A DNA stretch of 64,000 nt. Source: Ciceribacter thiooxidans (lineage in GTDB: Bacteria > Pseudomonadota > Alphaproteobacteria > Rhizobiales > Rhizobiaceae). A model generated the notes under the pieces. That model saw only the letters and a list, made by a program, of their open reading frames with translations, was not told the origin of the DNA and did no database searches. The translations under genes were made by a program, and so were the position numbers. Shown here one piece after another: positions 1 through 8,491 of the stretch (its first letter is position 1; every line of letters begins with the position of its first letter). The stretch covers positions 682,001 through 746,000 of the forward strand of contig NZ_CP059897.1 in assembly GCF_014126615.1 (NCBI RefSeq), written 5' to 3'.

Positions 1-1
1 C

Positions 2-256
2 CTTGAGGCACGCGTTCCCGTCCATGTCTATGAGCAGATGCAGCGCGCGGCCAAGCTGCGCGGCATGACACTGACGAGCTACCTGATCGCCACGGCGGGC
101 GAGGATGCCCGCCGCACGGTCGAGGAAGCCGACGTGCTGCGTCTGGCGGCGGAGGATCAGGTGCGCTTTGCGAAGGCACTGATTGATCCGCCCGCGCCCA
201 ATGTCCGTCTGGCCCGCGCGGCGAAGCATCATGTCGACGTGATCGCGCGCCGGTGA
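2..256 (+). CDS. DUF1778 (TacA-like) antitoxin, 5' end outside the window
   Basis: The open frame runs from the first bases of the window, so the true start lies upstream; an internal ATG at 38 is not the start. The visible 84 residues have the DUF1778 layout: a ribbon-helix-helix N-terminus (LEARVP..., MTLTSYLIATAGEDAR), then the C-terminal toxin-neutralising tail with EDQVRFAKALIDPPAPN. The family binds DNA as a dimer and neutralises a GNAT acetyltransferase toxin that acetylates aminoacyl-tRNA. The stop overlaps the GTG of a toxin-like frame (GTGA), the usual TacAT arrangement, but that toxin is broken. The antitoxin itself looks intact where visible. Confidence 0.8.
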   Translation, partial: LEARVPVHVYEQMQRAAKLRGMTLTSYLIATAGEDARRTVEEADVLRLAAEDQVRFAKALIDPPAPNVRLARAAKHHVDVIARR

Positions 257-432
257 GGCCAAGGTTTGCAGTAGAGGCGTTGACCACGGCTCACCAACGC
301 AAGACGTCCTCGTACGGCGATGAGCGGATAGACTGCAATTTGCGCGAGGTCGTCCCGCAGGACATCAATGTCAGTGACGTCAAGACAAATTGCAGGCTCT
401 CTGCCTTGGATAGCTCTGCTTTGAGGACCTAA
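253..432 (+). pseudogene. Truncated GNAT (TacT-like) toxin remnant
   Basis: A GTG overlapping the antitoxin stop opens a 59-codon frame that begins PRFAVEALTTAHQR and continues GDERIDCNLREVVPQD. This matches, from memory, the N-terminus of DUF1778-linked GNAT toxins (about 160-170 residues). After roughly residue 38 the similarity stops and the frame ends at 430-432, well before the acetyl-CoA-binding core. No continuation was seen in the other frames before 506. I read it as a dead toxin beside an intact antitoxin. Confidence 0.65.
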
Positions 433-506
433 CGCGCCAACCGCGAGTGAGTATCGCTTTCAAAGCGTCGCCCAGCAATTGCGAGATGTTGTCTATAATT
501 TTCGAA

Positions 507-1670
507 TCAATCCCACAAGCAGGACAGAGGCACGGCCGCCAATCTATCGCCGAAAGGAACTATATCCGTGCTGTCGTAAAGGACGACACCATGAACGAAA
601 CGACTGCCGGCAGCTTCGGCTAGGGCCTTCAAACCAGAAAAATCGCCGCCTCTAACTGTAGCGCTTGCCTTGACCTCTATGCCTACAATCATCCCATCGT
701 CGCGCTCCAAGACGACGTCCACCTCCCGGCCATCTCGATCCCGAAAATGGTGGGCAGTGACCCTAAGATCTGTCGCGGTCATGAGCTTCTGGATCTCGGA
801 GAACACAAAGCTTTCCAATAGTGCGCCGAACATTCCGCGATCAGCTTTCACCCGATCGAATGTGAGCCCGCGTATCGTCGCCAGCAGCCCGGAATCAACA
901 AAGTGCAGCTTCGGCGTTTTCACTATCCTCTTCAGGGAATTGGTAAACCAGGGCCGCAGCGTTGTTATCAGGAAAACCTGCTCCAACAGGCCTACGTATC
1001 GTTGGCGCGTCTTGTGGCTTACGTTGATGCCAGCTCCGAACTCGGAGTAGTTGACGAGTTGGCCGGAATGCTCTGCAAGCAACCGAACAAATTTCGGCAG
1101 CTCGGTCAACTTCTCGACGTCCGCAATATCCCGCAAATCGCGCATGAGGATAGAAGTGAGGTAAGAGCGCGCCCAGTCCTGGCGGCGACGTTCGTTCTCT
1201 CGACTGAGAGCCTCTGGGAAACCGCCAAGCAAGACCAACTGAACCGGATCGTCTCCGACAATTGCGTTCGGCTGACTTTTCAACTTTCCATCAAACAAAC
1301 CTTCAAGGAAGCTCGGGCAATGACCGGCGATCTCAGCCCTTGCCAAGGGGAGCATTTGGATGGTTTCCATGCGCCCCGCCAAGCTGTCGGCAACCTTCGG
1401 CAGGGTCAGCACATTTGCCGAGCCGGTCAGTAAGAACCGACCGGGACGGTAATCTTCATCAACCGATTTTTTGATCGCCAATAGAAGGTCAGGCGCTCGC
1501 TGTACCTCATCGATAATCGCTTGATCGAGACCTCGGATGAAGCCGACCGGATCATTGTTGGCGGCTTCCAGAACCGTTTGATCATCTAAGGTTATGTAGG
1601 TGCGCTCAGACGTACCCATCTTCTTGACGAGCGTTGTTTTGCCTGCCCGGCGTGGTCGGCTAATTGGAAG
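507..1670 (-). pseudogene. DUF4143-type AAA ATPase with 5' end lost
   Basis: The frame encodes the AAA_14 plus DUF4143 architecture: YITLDD after the P-loop, a Walker B/sensor stretch (IIDEVQRAPDLLLAIK, LLTGSANVLTLP), and the C-terminal DUF4143 part with the nuclease-like GREVDVVLE...IVGIEVKA. The first ATG (1619) lies just downstream of the Walker A motif. Reading the same frame further upstream gives PRRAGKTTLVKK, so the P-loop is encoded, but an in-frame TGA (1671-1673) closes the frame about ten codons earlier and no ATG, GTG or TTG start lies between. About 30 N-terminal residues normal for the family are missing and do not appear in another frame. Translation from 1619 would give an ATPase without its nucleotide-binding loop. 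These proteins are often orphan genes of unknown role. Confidence 0.7.
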
Positions 1671-2421
1671 TCAATCGTCCGCAGATTGGGAATTTGAGGA
1701 GTGTCAGGCAACATGAAAGTAGTGCAACCGGCAAATTCGATGAACCATTCCGCTCCATGCGCATCGTCCGAAATCTCATTTGCCGTTCTGATGCGTGTCG
1801 GCATGATATCCTCAGCAGGACGCCTGCTGCAATGATCGGGCCGGAGCGAGAGCAGACGCGGTACGGAAGGCAGCCCCCACAGCTAAGCCTGACGCGCCGC
1901 GGATGCGGTCCCAGGTGCCTCCCGCCAATGTTAGCAGTGGAAGTTCGAAAAGGTAACCAGGATCGCCGCGCGTGAATTTAGGCAGATGGGCAGCCAGAAC
2001 AGCGGCGTGATCTCCGTCAGCAGGAGGACGGCGGCCATGACGGCGGTGGGAAGGCCATAGCGATAGAGCTGAATGATCAAATTCGTGGGGCGAAACTCCG
2101 GACGGAAATGAAAATCACTTGCGGACGCGACCGGACGATCGAGCTGTCACCTCGGTGGTGCAATCGATTTCAGCATTGCTTTGCCTGCTCCATCAGGGCG
2201 AACGCCTCCTTCAGCTCGGTCGATGTCGTCTCGCTGAGGTGACCGCCGGAGGCGAGCCAGGGACTAGAACGCCCGGGCGCGAAGGGCGATCAACCGGGAG
2301 GGCCGGCAGTCTGCTCATTGACGAAACTGGACGATTGTTTCAATCCGCCGTTGCGATCCAGGTCCAGGCCTTCGACGACTCCTCCACGACACAAGAATCG
2401 AATGAACCCGATATACGACGC
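1671..2421. other. Gene debris, no intact gene recognised
   Basis: No convincing gene covers this stretch. On the minus strand an open segment at about 1931-2117 translates to a hydrophobic two-helix peptide (contains YRYGLPTAVMAAVLLLTE). Just upstream on the same strand (about 2172-2280) an open segment ends in ELKEAFALMEQAKQC, like the last residues of a longer protein. They could be ends of a decayed transporter operon, but neither could be assigned. The 157-codon plus-strand frame at 2119-2592 has no recognisable protein character and overlaps DUF4387. Confidence 0.35.
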
Positions 2422-2448
2422 GCCTCCCGCAGCCGGACCGCGGGAGGC
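2422..2448 (-). terminator. Hairpin downstream of the DUF4387 gene
   Basis: A perfect 9-bp inverted repeat (GCCTCCCGC / GCGGGAGGC, 9-nt loop) lies 27 nt beyond the DUF4387 stop, at the end of the minus-strand operon. It has no U-tract, so intrinsic termination is only probable. Confidence 0.5.
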
Positions 2449-2474
2449 AGAGGTGGTCCCGGGCAGCGCCCGGA

Positions 2475-2798
2475 TCAGATTTCCCTGACCTCGACGTCGA
2501 GGAAGGGGGCATATTGCTGCGCGCCGAAGATGTCGGCGTCGCCGGGGCTTCCGCTCGGGCGCAGACGCAGGATTGTGAACTTGATGGCATAGGCCGGATC
2601 ATATTCGACGAAATCGGTCAGCCGTGCCCGGTCGATGCCGAGGATGGCGCAGACCGTCTCCGGCGTCAGCGCTCCTGAACGTTTAACCCTGTCGTAGGTC
2701 TCGCGCTCGCGGAAGATGACGTCGAAGGTGATCTTGTCCGTGCCGGCATTCTTGCTGCGGATCGTCTTGGCGAGGTCGGAAAGTTTGGTCACGGTCAT
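2475..2798 (-). CDS. DUF4387 domain protein
   Basis: A 107-residue protein that is entirely one DUF4387 domain (LAKTIRSKNAGTDKITFDVIF near the N-terminus, DAYGAQQYAP-like DIFGAQQYAPFLDVEV at the end). The family has no established biochemical function. It almost always follows an AtuA/DUF1446 gene, sometimes fused to it, which suggests a two-subunit enzyme. Here its start overlaps the AtuA stop by 4 bp (ATGA), so translation is probably coupled. Last gene of the minus-strand operon, followed by a hairpin. Confidence 0.88.
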   Translation of the reverse strand: MTVTKLSDLAKTIRSKNAGTDKITFDVIFRERETYDRVKRSGALTPETVCAILGIDRARLTDFVEYDPAYAIKFTILRLRPSGSPGDADIFGAQQYAPFLDVEVREI

Positions 2799-4177
2799 TG
2801 CGTAGCCTCGATCTGCCCATTGGCGATGATGGCGGTGTGGGTGGGGAAGAGTTCCAGCGGGTCGCTGACCGACATCGTGTGATTGAGGGTCCAGTGATAG
2901 GCTGGGCTTGCCGGCATGACTTCGTCAAGGATGAAGGAGACGCCACCGGCGGTACCCTTGACGTCGGGGAGACGGGCGTAGAACAGCTGGCGGGTGCCGG
3001 TGATGGTGACCTCCTCGGCCATCTCCCTGGTGGGAGCCACACCTTGTACCACGATCATCAGCTCGTGCGCCGGCTTGTCCTTCAGCGGTTCCATGTGGCC
3101 CATGATGCCGTTTCGGCCGAAGACGTTGTAGTGCAGTTCCCAGCCTTCAGGGCCGAAGCGCTCGCGTACCTGCGTTCTCGCCCATTCGATTACCTCGTCG
3201 ACGTGAGCAATGGTGTAGGGATCGCGAATGCCGGCCATTCCGACGAAGCGTTCGCCGAGCTTGCCGGAACCTTCCAGCTTGACGCGGAAATCGGTTGCGG
3301 GGACGAATTCCATGCCGGTGACCCGGGTGGTCTTCTCCGAAACCTGTTCGTAGACGCAATTGGTCATGTCGAGCATGCCGCCGGCGACATACTCGAAGAA
3401 CGGGTTGGAGCGCTCGTACATGGCGTGACCGGCGACGGAGGCGATGGTGCAGCGCTGTTCTGGCGCCATGGCCGTGACTTCCACCCAGTCCTGCGTGACT
3501 TCACCGAGGACGGTTTCCTTGGCGCCATAGGGTTCCGCGCAAAACGAAGCGCATTCCAGCACCTTGCCGAGATAATAGGACTGCGCCTCGGGAAACCCGC
3601 GGGCAAGCGCAGCGCTCGCGAATACTGCGCTATCTGAGGAGCGGCCGCCGATGATGACGTCGCAGCCCTGGTCGAGCAAAGCGCGGAACGGATGAACGCC
3701 GGCCATGGCGACAACACGATCGGTGGTATCCAGCACCGCCTCCGTCAACGGCGGACGGGCATCGAGGCCCTCGACGGTCGAGCCGGAACGCATCCTTGAA
3801 CGGATCAACTCCTTGTCGACCTCGGAGTAGAACCAGCCGATGCGGAAAGGCGGCAGACTGTGCTTTTCGGCAATTTCGCGGATCATTTCGACATACATGT
3901 CGACCCGGCTGTTGGTGCCGGTGTCTCCCGCCGAGCCGATGATCATCGGCACGCCGATACGACGCGAGGCCAGCAACATCTCTTCGAGGTCATGTGCCTG
4001 CCAGGCCTTGGGACTTGCGCAGGTATCGTTGCCGAGCGGCACCGGGCCGATGTCATCGCTTCCGCTGTCGGCTGCGATGAAGTCGGGGCCGGCGTCGACG
4101 CCGATGTGGAAGCTCGCAGGCTTCAGCGGCGCGAAACCCAGATGCCCGTTAGGGCAGATGATCTTCATAGATCGCAT
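2795..4177 (-). CDS. AtuA/DUF1446-family protein, probable acyl-CoA pathway enzyme
   Basis: A 460-residue protein of the AtuA (acyclic terpene utilisation) / DUF1446 family. Typical segments are GSAGDTGTNSRVD near residue 85, DVIIGGRSSDSAVFA near 185 and GRNGIMGHMEPL in the C-terminal half. AtuA itself is needed for citronellol/geranyl-CoA degradation in Pseudomonas, but its reaction is unresolved and most family members sit in other operons with DUF4387. The ATG at 4177 is chosen because GGAGAAAG stands 4 nt before it; two further in-frame ATGs follow closely. A -24/-12 type promoter lies 46-60 bp upstream, so AtuA-DUF4387 can be expressed separately from the transporter operon by the same activator. 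The substrate is unknown. Confidence 0.85.
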   Translation of the reverse strand: MRSMKIICPNGHLGFAPLKPASFHIGVDAGPDFIAADSGSDDIGPVPLGNDTCASPKAWQAHDLEEMLLASRRIGVPMIIGSAGDTGTNSRVDMYVEMIREIAEKHSLPPFRIGWFYSEVDKELIRSRMRSGSTVEGLDARPPLTEAVLDTTDRVVAMAGVHPFRALLDQGCDVIIGGRSSDSAVFASAALARGFPEAQSYYLGKVLECASFCAEPYGAKETVLGEVTQDWVEVTAMAPEQRCTIASVAGHAMYERSNPFFEYVAGGMLDMTNCVYEQVSEKTTRVTGMEFVPATDFRVKLEGSGKLGERFVGMAGIRDPYTIAHVDEVIEWARTQVRERFGPEGWELHYNVFGRNGIMGHMEPLKDKPAHELMIVVQGVAPTREMAEEVTITGTRQLFYARLPDVKGTAGGVSFILDEVMPASPAYHWTLNHTMSVSDPLELFPTHTAIIANGQIEATQ

Positions 4178-4222
4178 GCACTTTCTCCATTGAAGAACGA
4201 GAACCGTCTTGTCCTGGTGAAT

Positions 4223-4237
4223 GCATGCAACGTGCCA
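4223..4237 (-). promoter_or_regulatory. Sigma-54 (-24/-12) promoter of AtuA-DUF4387
   Basis: Read on the minus strand: TGGCACG-TTGC-ATGC followed by A. It keeps the essential GG and GC dinucleotides at the correct spacing and differs from TGGCACG-N4-TTGC(A/T) at one base. The predicted transcription start is about 35 nt before the AtuA ATG. The presence of a sigma-54 activator gene immediately upstream supports it. Confidence 0.65.
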
Positions 4238-4309
4238 AACGTAGACGCACGTCTAAGGTATTGAAAATGCATCGCGAAAAGCGCCGAAATAATCCGGTCC
4301 GACAGGGTT

Positions 4310-4324
4310 GCGCGAAACGCACGC
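4310..4324. promoter_or_regulatory. Candidate activator (enhancer) site of the AtuA promoter
   Basis: On the minus strand this reads GCGTGCGTTTCGCGC, which matches 12 of 15 positions with GCGTGTATTTCACGC at 12141-12155 upstream of the other sigma-54 promoter. It lies about 95 bp upstream of the -12 element, a normal distance for an activator of this class. An overlapping short palindrome CACGC-G-GCGTG spans 4320-4330. Confidence 0.45.
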
Positions 4325-4349
4325 GGCGTGTCGTGCGCTGCGCGCCGCC

Positions 4350-5366
4350 TCAGTCGTTGATCAGGCCGAGCTTGATCATCTGGTGGCGCATGGCATGCCG
4401 GCTCAGTTTCAGGGTTGCCGCAGCGCGCTGGAGATTTCCAGCCGCCGCCGCGAGTGCTGCCTCGATCAGTTGCTTCTGATAGTGAGCAGTGGCCCCGTGA
4501 AAACCGAGCGAGAGATCATCGACGGAGGCTTGCTCCTTCGGGTGAGACACGACACCCGCGGCCTTCGCCCTGACGGTTCGCACAATGCGGTCAGGCAGGT
4601 GTCGTGGCAGGATGAGGTCGTCGTCCTCGAGAATGAAAATGCGTTCGATCAGGTTTTCCAGCTCGCGAACATTTCCGGGCCAGGGATAGTCCAGGAATAT
4701 CTGCTGGACCTCCTCGCTCATGCCCTTGATTTTGCGACTGTACTGGACGTTGAACTTGTCGACGAAGTGCTGCGCCAGGATCAGGGTGTCGGAGGCGCGT
4801 TCCCTGAGTGCCGGAAGGTTGATCGCAACCACCTGCAGCCGGTAATAGAGATCCTCGCGAAAACGTCCGGAATTGACCTCGCCGAGCAGGATCTTGTTCG
4901 TCGCGGCGACGAGCCTGACGTCGACCGAAGTCGAAGTGACGGCTCCGACCCGACGGAATCTCTGCGTGTCGAGGAAGCTCAGCAACTTGGCCTGCAGCAC
5001 GAGGTCCATTTCGCGGATCTCGTCGAGGAACACCGTGCCGTGGTTTGCCATCTCGACCAGGCCGGCCTTCTTGACCTGGGCGCCGGTGAAGGCGCCGCGC
5101 TCATGCCCGAACAGTTCTGATTCCAGCAGGCTCGATGGGATAGCCGCACAGTTGATGTCGACGAACTCGCCCGAAGCTCGCGCCGACTGCTGGTGCAGCA
5201 TGCGCGCCACCAGTCCCTTGCCGGTCCCGGTCTCGCCGTAGATGAGGACCGTGCGGGCGGGGCTCTTGGCCACACGCGTGATCAGCTTCCGCAGGGCATC
5301 GATGCTCGCATGCTCGCCGATCAGATCACGCTCGTAATTCGCCATGGGTCGCCCTGGTTGAGACAT
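4350..5366 (-). CDS. Sigma-54-dependent activator without a sensor domain
   Basis: A 338-residue bacterial enhancer-binding protein consisting only of the AAA+ domain and a C-terminal Fis-type helix-turn-helix. Visible motifs are Walker A GETGTGK (residues 44-50), the sigma-54 contact loop GAFTGA (91-96), Walker B VFLDEI (112-117), PWPGNVRELENL, and an HTH ending in SRHAMRHQMIKLGL. The open frame extends much further upstream, but that part is antisense-like and overlaps the C45 gene. The start is placed at ATG 5366, 5 nt after the C45 stop; ATG 5345 with AGGG upstream is an alternative. With no response-regulator, GAF or PAS domain, it may be controlled by a partner protein, by its own level, or be constitutively active. 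Co-transcription with its likely target operon would give positive feedback. Confidence 0.85.
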   Translation of the reverse strand: MSQPGRPMANYERDLIGEHASIDALRKLITRVAKSPARTVLIYGETGTGKGLVARMLHQQSARASGEFVDINCAAIPSSLLESELFGHERGAFTGAQVKKAGLVEMANHGTVFLDEIREMDLVLQAKLLSFLDTQRFRRVGAVTSTSVDVRLVAATNKILLGEVNSGRFREDLYYRLQVVAINLPALRERASDTLILAQHFVDKFNVQYSRKIKGMSEEVQQIFLDYPWPGNVRELENLIERIFILEDDDLILPRHLPDRIVRTVRAKAAGVVSHPKEQASVDDLSLGFHGATAHYQKQLIEAALAAAAGNLQRAAATLKLSRHAMRHQMIKLGLIND

Positions 5367-5371
5367 GGCGA

Positions 5372-6469
5372 TTATACGGTCATTTCGAACAACTGCCACT
5401 CTCCCGAACAGGGGTTCCCCTCCAGAAAATGAAGGCTCGCCTTGTCGCAGCGGTAGATGACGGAGGAAATGGTCTGGGAACCGTCGTGGTCCGGATGCTG
5501 GCAGAGCGGGGCCATGCCTGCCCCGTCCTCGGCATGGGTCGCCATCAGGGCTGCAGCCGCTTCGACGCTCCAACGCCGGTTCGGAACCATGCGCGACAGG
5601 AAGTCGAACCGGATCGACGAATTGTCGTCGATCCGGTCGCCATGCTCGAGAAGATTGCAGTCCGCCATGTTCGCCGTGACGAAATGGTTGGTCCGCCAAG
5701 ATGCCGCGCCCTTCTCGATGCCGGATGAACCAGTTCCCAATTCGATTGCAGCCGTCGCCCCGCTGCGATCGGCCAATATGAGATTTCCGCCGCCGGCATG
5801 GGGCCGTGCGGCGATGAAGCTGATCGCCTCGTCGACCGTGCGGCACGTTGCCAGTATCCGGGTCATCGCAAAGTAGCGGAGCCAGCCGACACCATGGTGG
5901 TTGGTTCCCACGTGGTTGTCGACGAGGGCGAGACCCGCCGCGTTTATCCCGCTCGAATAGGCCCCGGGGCTGCCGGCGCTACCGACGCAGATCATCCGGC
6001 CGGTCGCAATGTCCGGACCCTCATGCAGGAAGACGCGCTGCACGCCGAGATGCGACCCCGAGAAGTCGCGATTCTTCACGACAAGCGGTCCATCCTCGCT
6101 ATCGCCGACCGCCCAGGTGCTGCAACCATCCGTGTCGATGTGCGCACCCGTCTTGAGGTCGCGAAGGACTGTAAGGTGCTGGTGGACGAAGAGATCGTCC
6201 TCAGGAACGCCGAACCCTTCAGCTATGCCGGCCAGTTCCGCCATGGTGTCAGGATCGTTGGCGGTCAGGAAGGCGCGCTGGGCCTCGACGTAACGCAAGC
6301 CATCGGCGTCGATCAGGCCGGCGGCGCGGGCCTCCTCGACACGGCCAAGGACGGCGGTTCGGACCTGGGACTCGCTCACGCCAGCCCTGGCCGCTTGCGC
6401 GCGCCCGCGCTCGCAAGGGCTGCCGGAGAGGAGAACCGGAACAGCAGGAGCAGCATTGAAGAGCGGCAT
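5372..6469 (-). CDS. C45-family autoproteolytic acyltransferase/amidohydrolase
   Basis: A 365-residue member of peptidase family C45 (acyl-CoA:6-aminopenicillanate acyltransferase-like, Ntn hydrolase fold). The key element is DTDGCSTWAVGD: self-cleavage before Cys116 would expose the nucleophile. NRDF, a glycine-rich GSAGSPGAYSSGINAAGLAL and NHVGTN follow as in the family. Members hydrolyse or transfer acyl groups on N-acyl amino acids, peptides or beta-lactams. There is no signal peptide, so it acts in the cytoplasm. It lies 4 bp downstream of the ABC ATPase and 5 bp upstream of the activator, so it most likely processes what the transporter imports, an N-acylated peptide or amino acid. The exact substrate cannot be read from sequence. 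Confidence 0.85.
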   Translation of the reverse strand: MPLFNAAPAVPVLLSGSPCERGRAQAARAGVSESQVRTAVLGRVEEARAAGLIDADGLRYVEAQRAFLTANDPDTMAELAGIAEGFGVPEDDLFVHQHLTVLRDLKTGAHIDTDGCSTWAVGDSEDGPLVVKNRDFSGSHLGVQRVFLHEGPDIATGRMICVGSAGSPGAYSSGINAAGLALVDNHVGTNHHGVGWLRYFAMTRILATCRTVDEAISFIAARPHAGGGNLILADRSGATAAIELGTGSSGIEKGAASWRTNHFVTANMADCNLLEHGDRIDDNSSIRFDFLSRMVPNRRWSVEAAAALMATHAEDGAGMAPLCQHPDHDGSQTISSVIYRCDKASLHFLEGNPCSGEWQLFEMTV

Positions 6470-6473
6470 CGCA

Positions 6474-7490
6474 CTACCTCAGGATCGAGAGTTCGTCATT
6501 GATTAGGTGACAGGACACCGTGTGACCGTTGCCGGCCTCATGGCGGGGTGGCGCTTCCTTCCGGCACAGGTCAATCGCCAGCGGACAGCGGGTATGGAAT
6601 TTGCAGCCCGGCGGCGGGTTTTGCGGCGAAGGAAGATCGCCGGTGAGCCGCACGCGCTGACGCTTGCCGGGATGGTCGACATCGGGCACGGCCGACATCA
6701 GGCTCTGCGTGTAGGGATGGCGCGGATTAGACAGTACGGCCTCGACCGGTCCCATCTCGACGATCTCGCCAAGATACATCACCGCGACGCGGTCGCTCAG
6801 GTAACCGATGACCGAGATGTCGTGGGAGACGAAAAGGTAGGTCAGTCCCATCTCGCGCTTGAGGCTGGTCAGCAGTTCGATGATCTGTGCCTGGATCGAG
6901 ACGTCGAGAGCCGAAACCGGCTCGTCGCAGACGATGAACTGTGGATTGCTGATCAGAGCCCGGGCGATGCCGATGCGTTGGCGTTGCCCGCCGGAGAATT
7001 GATGCGGGTAGCGATCGAGATGATTGGCCTTCAGCCCGACCTTGTCCATGATCGCTGCGACCCTGTCGCGCATGTCGCGCCGATTGGAGGCAAGCCCGTG
7101 CAGCATCAGCGGCAGTCCGATGATGTCTGCAACGGTACGACGCGGATTGAGCGACGCGTAAGGATCCTGAAAGATGATCTGCATGTCTCGACGCATTGCC
7201 TTCAACGCATCGGGCTTCAGTGCGGTTATGTCTGTTCCGTTGAAGACGACCCTGCCGGAGGTTGGTTCGTGCAGGCGAAGCAGCGTGCGCCCGAGCGTCG
7301 ATTTCCCGCACCCGCTTTCGCCGATCAGGCCGAGCGTCTCGCCGCGTCGCACCTCGAAAGAGACGCCGTTAAGTGCCCGAATGTTGATTGCCGGTTTCCC
7401 AGTCGCCCAGGAAATCGGGTCCCGTCGCCCGCCATAGTGCTTCACGAGGTTGTCGACGGTGATAAGCGGCGTAGTCATCCTCTCGTTCAT
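6474..7490 (-). CDS. Peptide-type ABC transporter ATPase (DppF/OppF)
   Basis: A 338-residue ATPase: Walker A GESGCGKST, signature FSGGQRQRIGIARAL, Walker B FIVCDEP, and the oligopeptide C-terminal cysteine motif CKFHTRCPLAIDLC that can bind an FeS cluster in this subfamily. It pairs with the next ATPase upstream, whose stop it overlaps by 4 bp. Fifth gene of the operon. Confidence 0.92.
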   Translation of the reverse strand: MNERMTTPLITVDNLVKHYGGRRDPISWATGKPAINIRALNGVSFEVRRGETLGLIGESGCGKSTLGRTLLRLHEPTSGRVVFNGTDITALKPDALKAMRRDMQIIFQDPYASLNPRRTVADIIGLPLMLHGLASNRRDMRDRVAAIMDKVGLKANHLDRYPHQFSGGQRQRIGIARALISNPQFIVCDEPVSALDVSIQAQIIELLTSLKREMGLTYLFVSHDISVIGYLSDRVAVMYLGEIVEMGPVEAVLSNPRHPYTQSLMSAVPDVDHPGKRQRVRLTGDLPSPQNPPPGCKFHTRCPLAIDLCRKEAPPRHEAGNGHTVSCHLINDELSILR

Positions 7491-8491
7491 GCCTTGCCCT
7501 CCGACAGCCGAATACAGCGCGCACGGCGTTGTTCACCGAGGTCGCGCATGTCGATGCGTTGCCGGCAGGCGTCGATGCGTTCGCCGCAGCGGGAATAGAA
7601 ACGGCACTGCGGCGGGAGGTCGACCAGATCGGGTACCTGGCCTTCAATCGGGCTGATCTTCTGCCCGCGCAGAGAAAGCCGCGGAATGGATTGGAGGAGG
7701 CCGCGCGTATAGGGATGCAGTGGCTCCCGGATGACCGAAGCGGTCGGGCCTTCCTCGACCACCTGACCGGCGTACATGACCATCACCCGGTCGCAATACT
7801 CGGACACCACGCCGAGGTCATGAGTGATCAGAACGACGCTCATGCCGAGGCGCGCGCGGATATCGGCGATCAGTTCCAGCACCTGGGCCTGGATCGTCAC
7901 GTCAAGGGCCGTGGTCGGCTCGTCGGCGATCAATAGCTTTGGCCGGCAGGCGAGCGCGATGGCGATCATGATCCGCTGGCGCATGCCGCCCGAAAACTCG
8001 TGAGGGTAATATTTGAGGCGGTCGCCAGCCGAGGCGATTCCGACGAGTTCGAGCATGTCGACCGCCTTGGCGCGTGCCGCCTTGCGCCGCGCCATGCGTC
8101 CTTCCGGAAGCGTTTCGTCATGGGCATAGAGCACTTCGAGGATTTGCTCGCCCACCGTCAGTGCGGGATTGAGTGCCGTCAACGCGTCCTGCATGGTTAT
8201 TGCGATGTCGCGACCGCGAATCCTGCGCATGTCGTGGACCGAAAGACCCCTGAGGTCGCGCCCTTCGAACGAGATCGAGCCGTTGACGATGCGCCCCGGT
8301 GCCCGCACCAATCCCATCACCGAGGAAAAAGTGACGCTCTTGCCAGAGCCACTTTCGCCGACGACGCCGAGACATTCGCCCGGATACACGGTGACGTCGA
8401 CGCCGTCGACTGCGAAGACACGGCCGGCACGCGTCTCGAACACCGTCCTGAGGTCCTGCACCTGGAGGAGGGGCGTTGCGGTGGTCGTCAT
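7487..8491 (-). CDS. Peptide-type ABC transporter ATPase (DppD/OppD)
   Basis: A 334-residue ATPase with Walker A GESGSGKS, signature FSGGMRQRIMIAIALA, Walker B LLIADEP and the C-terminal CRFYSRCGERIDAC motif. The open frame extends to 8593, but the first 34 codons overlap the permease gene; the ATG at 8491 makes an ATGA overlap with the permease stop and is the likely start. Forms the ATPase heterodimer with the DppF-type subunit encoded next. Confidence 0.92.
   Translation of the reverse strand: MTTTATPLLQVQDLRTVFETRAGRVFAVDGVDVTVYPGECLGVVGESGSGKSVTFSSVMGLVRAPGRIVNGSISFEGRDLRGLSVHDMRRIRGRDIAITMQDALTALNPALTVGEQILEVLYAHDETLPEGRMARRKAARAKAVDMLELVGIASAGDRLKYYPHEFSGGMRQRIMIAIALACRPKLLIADEPTTALDVTIQAQVLELIADIRARLGMSVVLITHDLGVVSEYCDRVMVMYAGQVVEEGPTASVIREPLHPYTRGLLQSIPRLSLRGQKISPIEGQVPDLVDLPPQCRFYSRCGERIDACRQRIDMRDLGEQRRARCIRLSEGKA

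Noticed and set aside
2119-2592. 157-codon plus-strand frame
   Set aside because: No domain, Arg/Ser/Gly-rich shadow character, and it overlaps the well-supported DUF4387 gene.
5367-5846. N-terminal extension of the sigma-54 activator frame to 498 residues
   Set aside because: The extra part is antisense-like, arginine-rich, has no domain and overlaps the C45 gene on the same strand in another frame; the AAA+ domain begins right after 5366.
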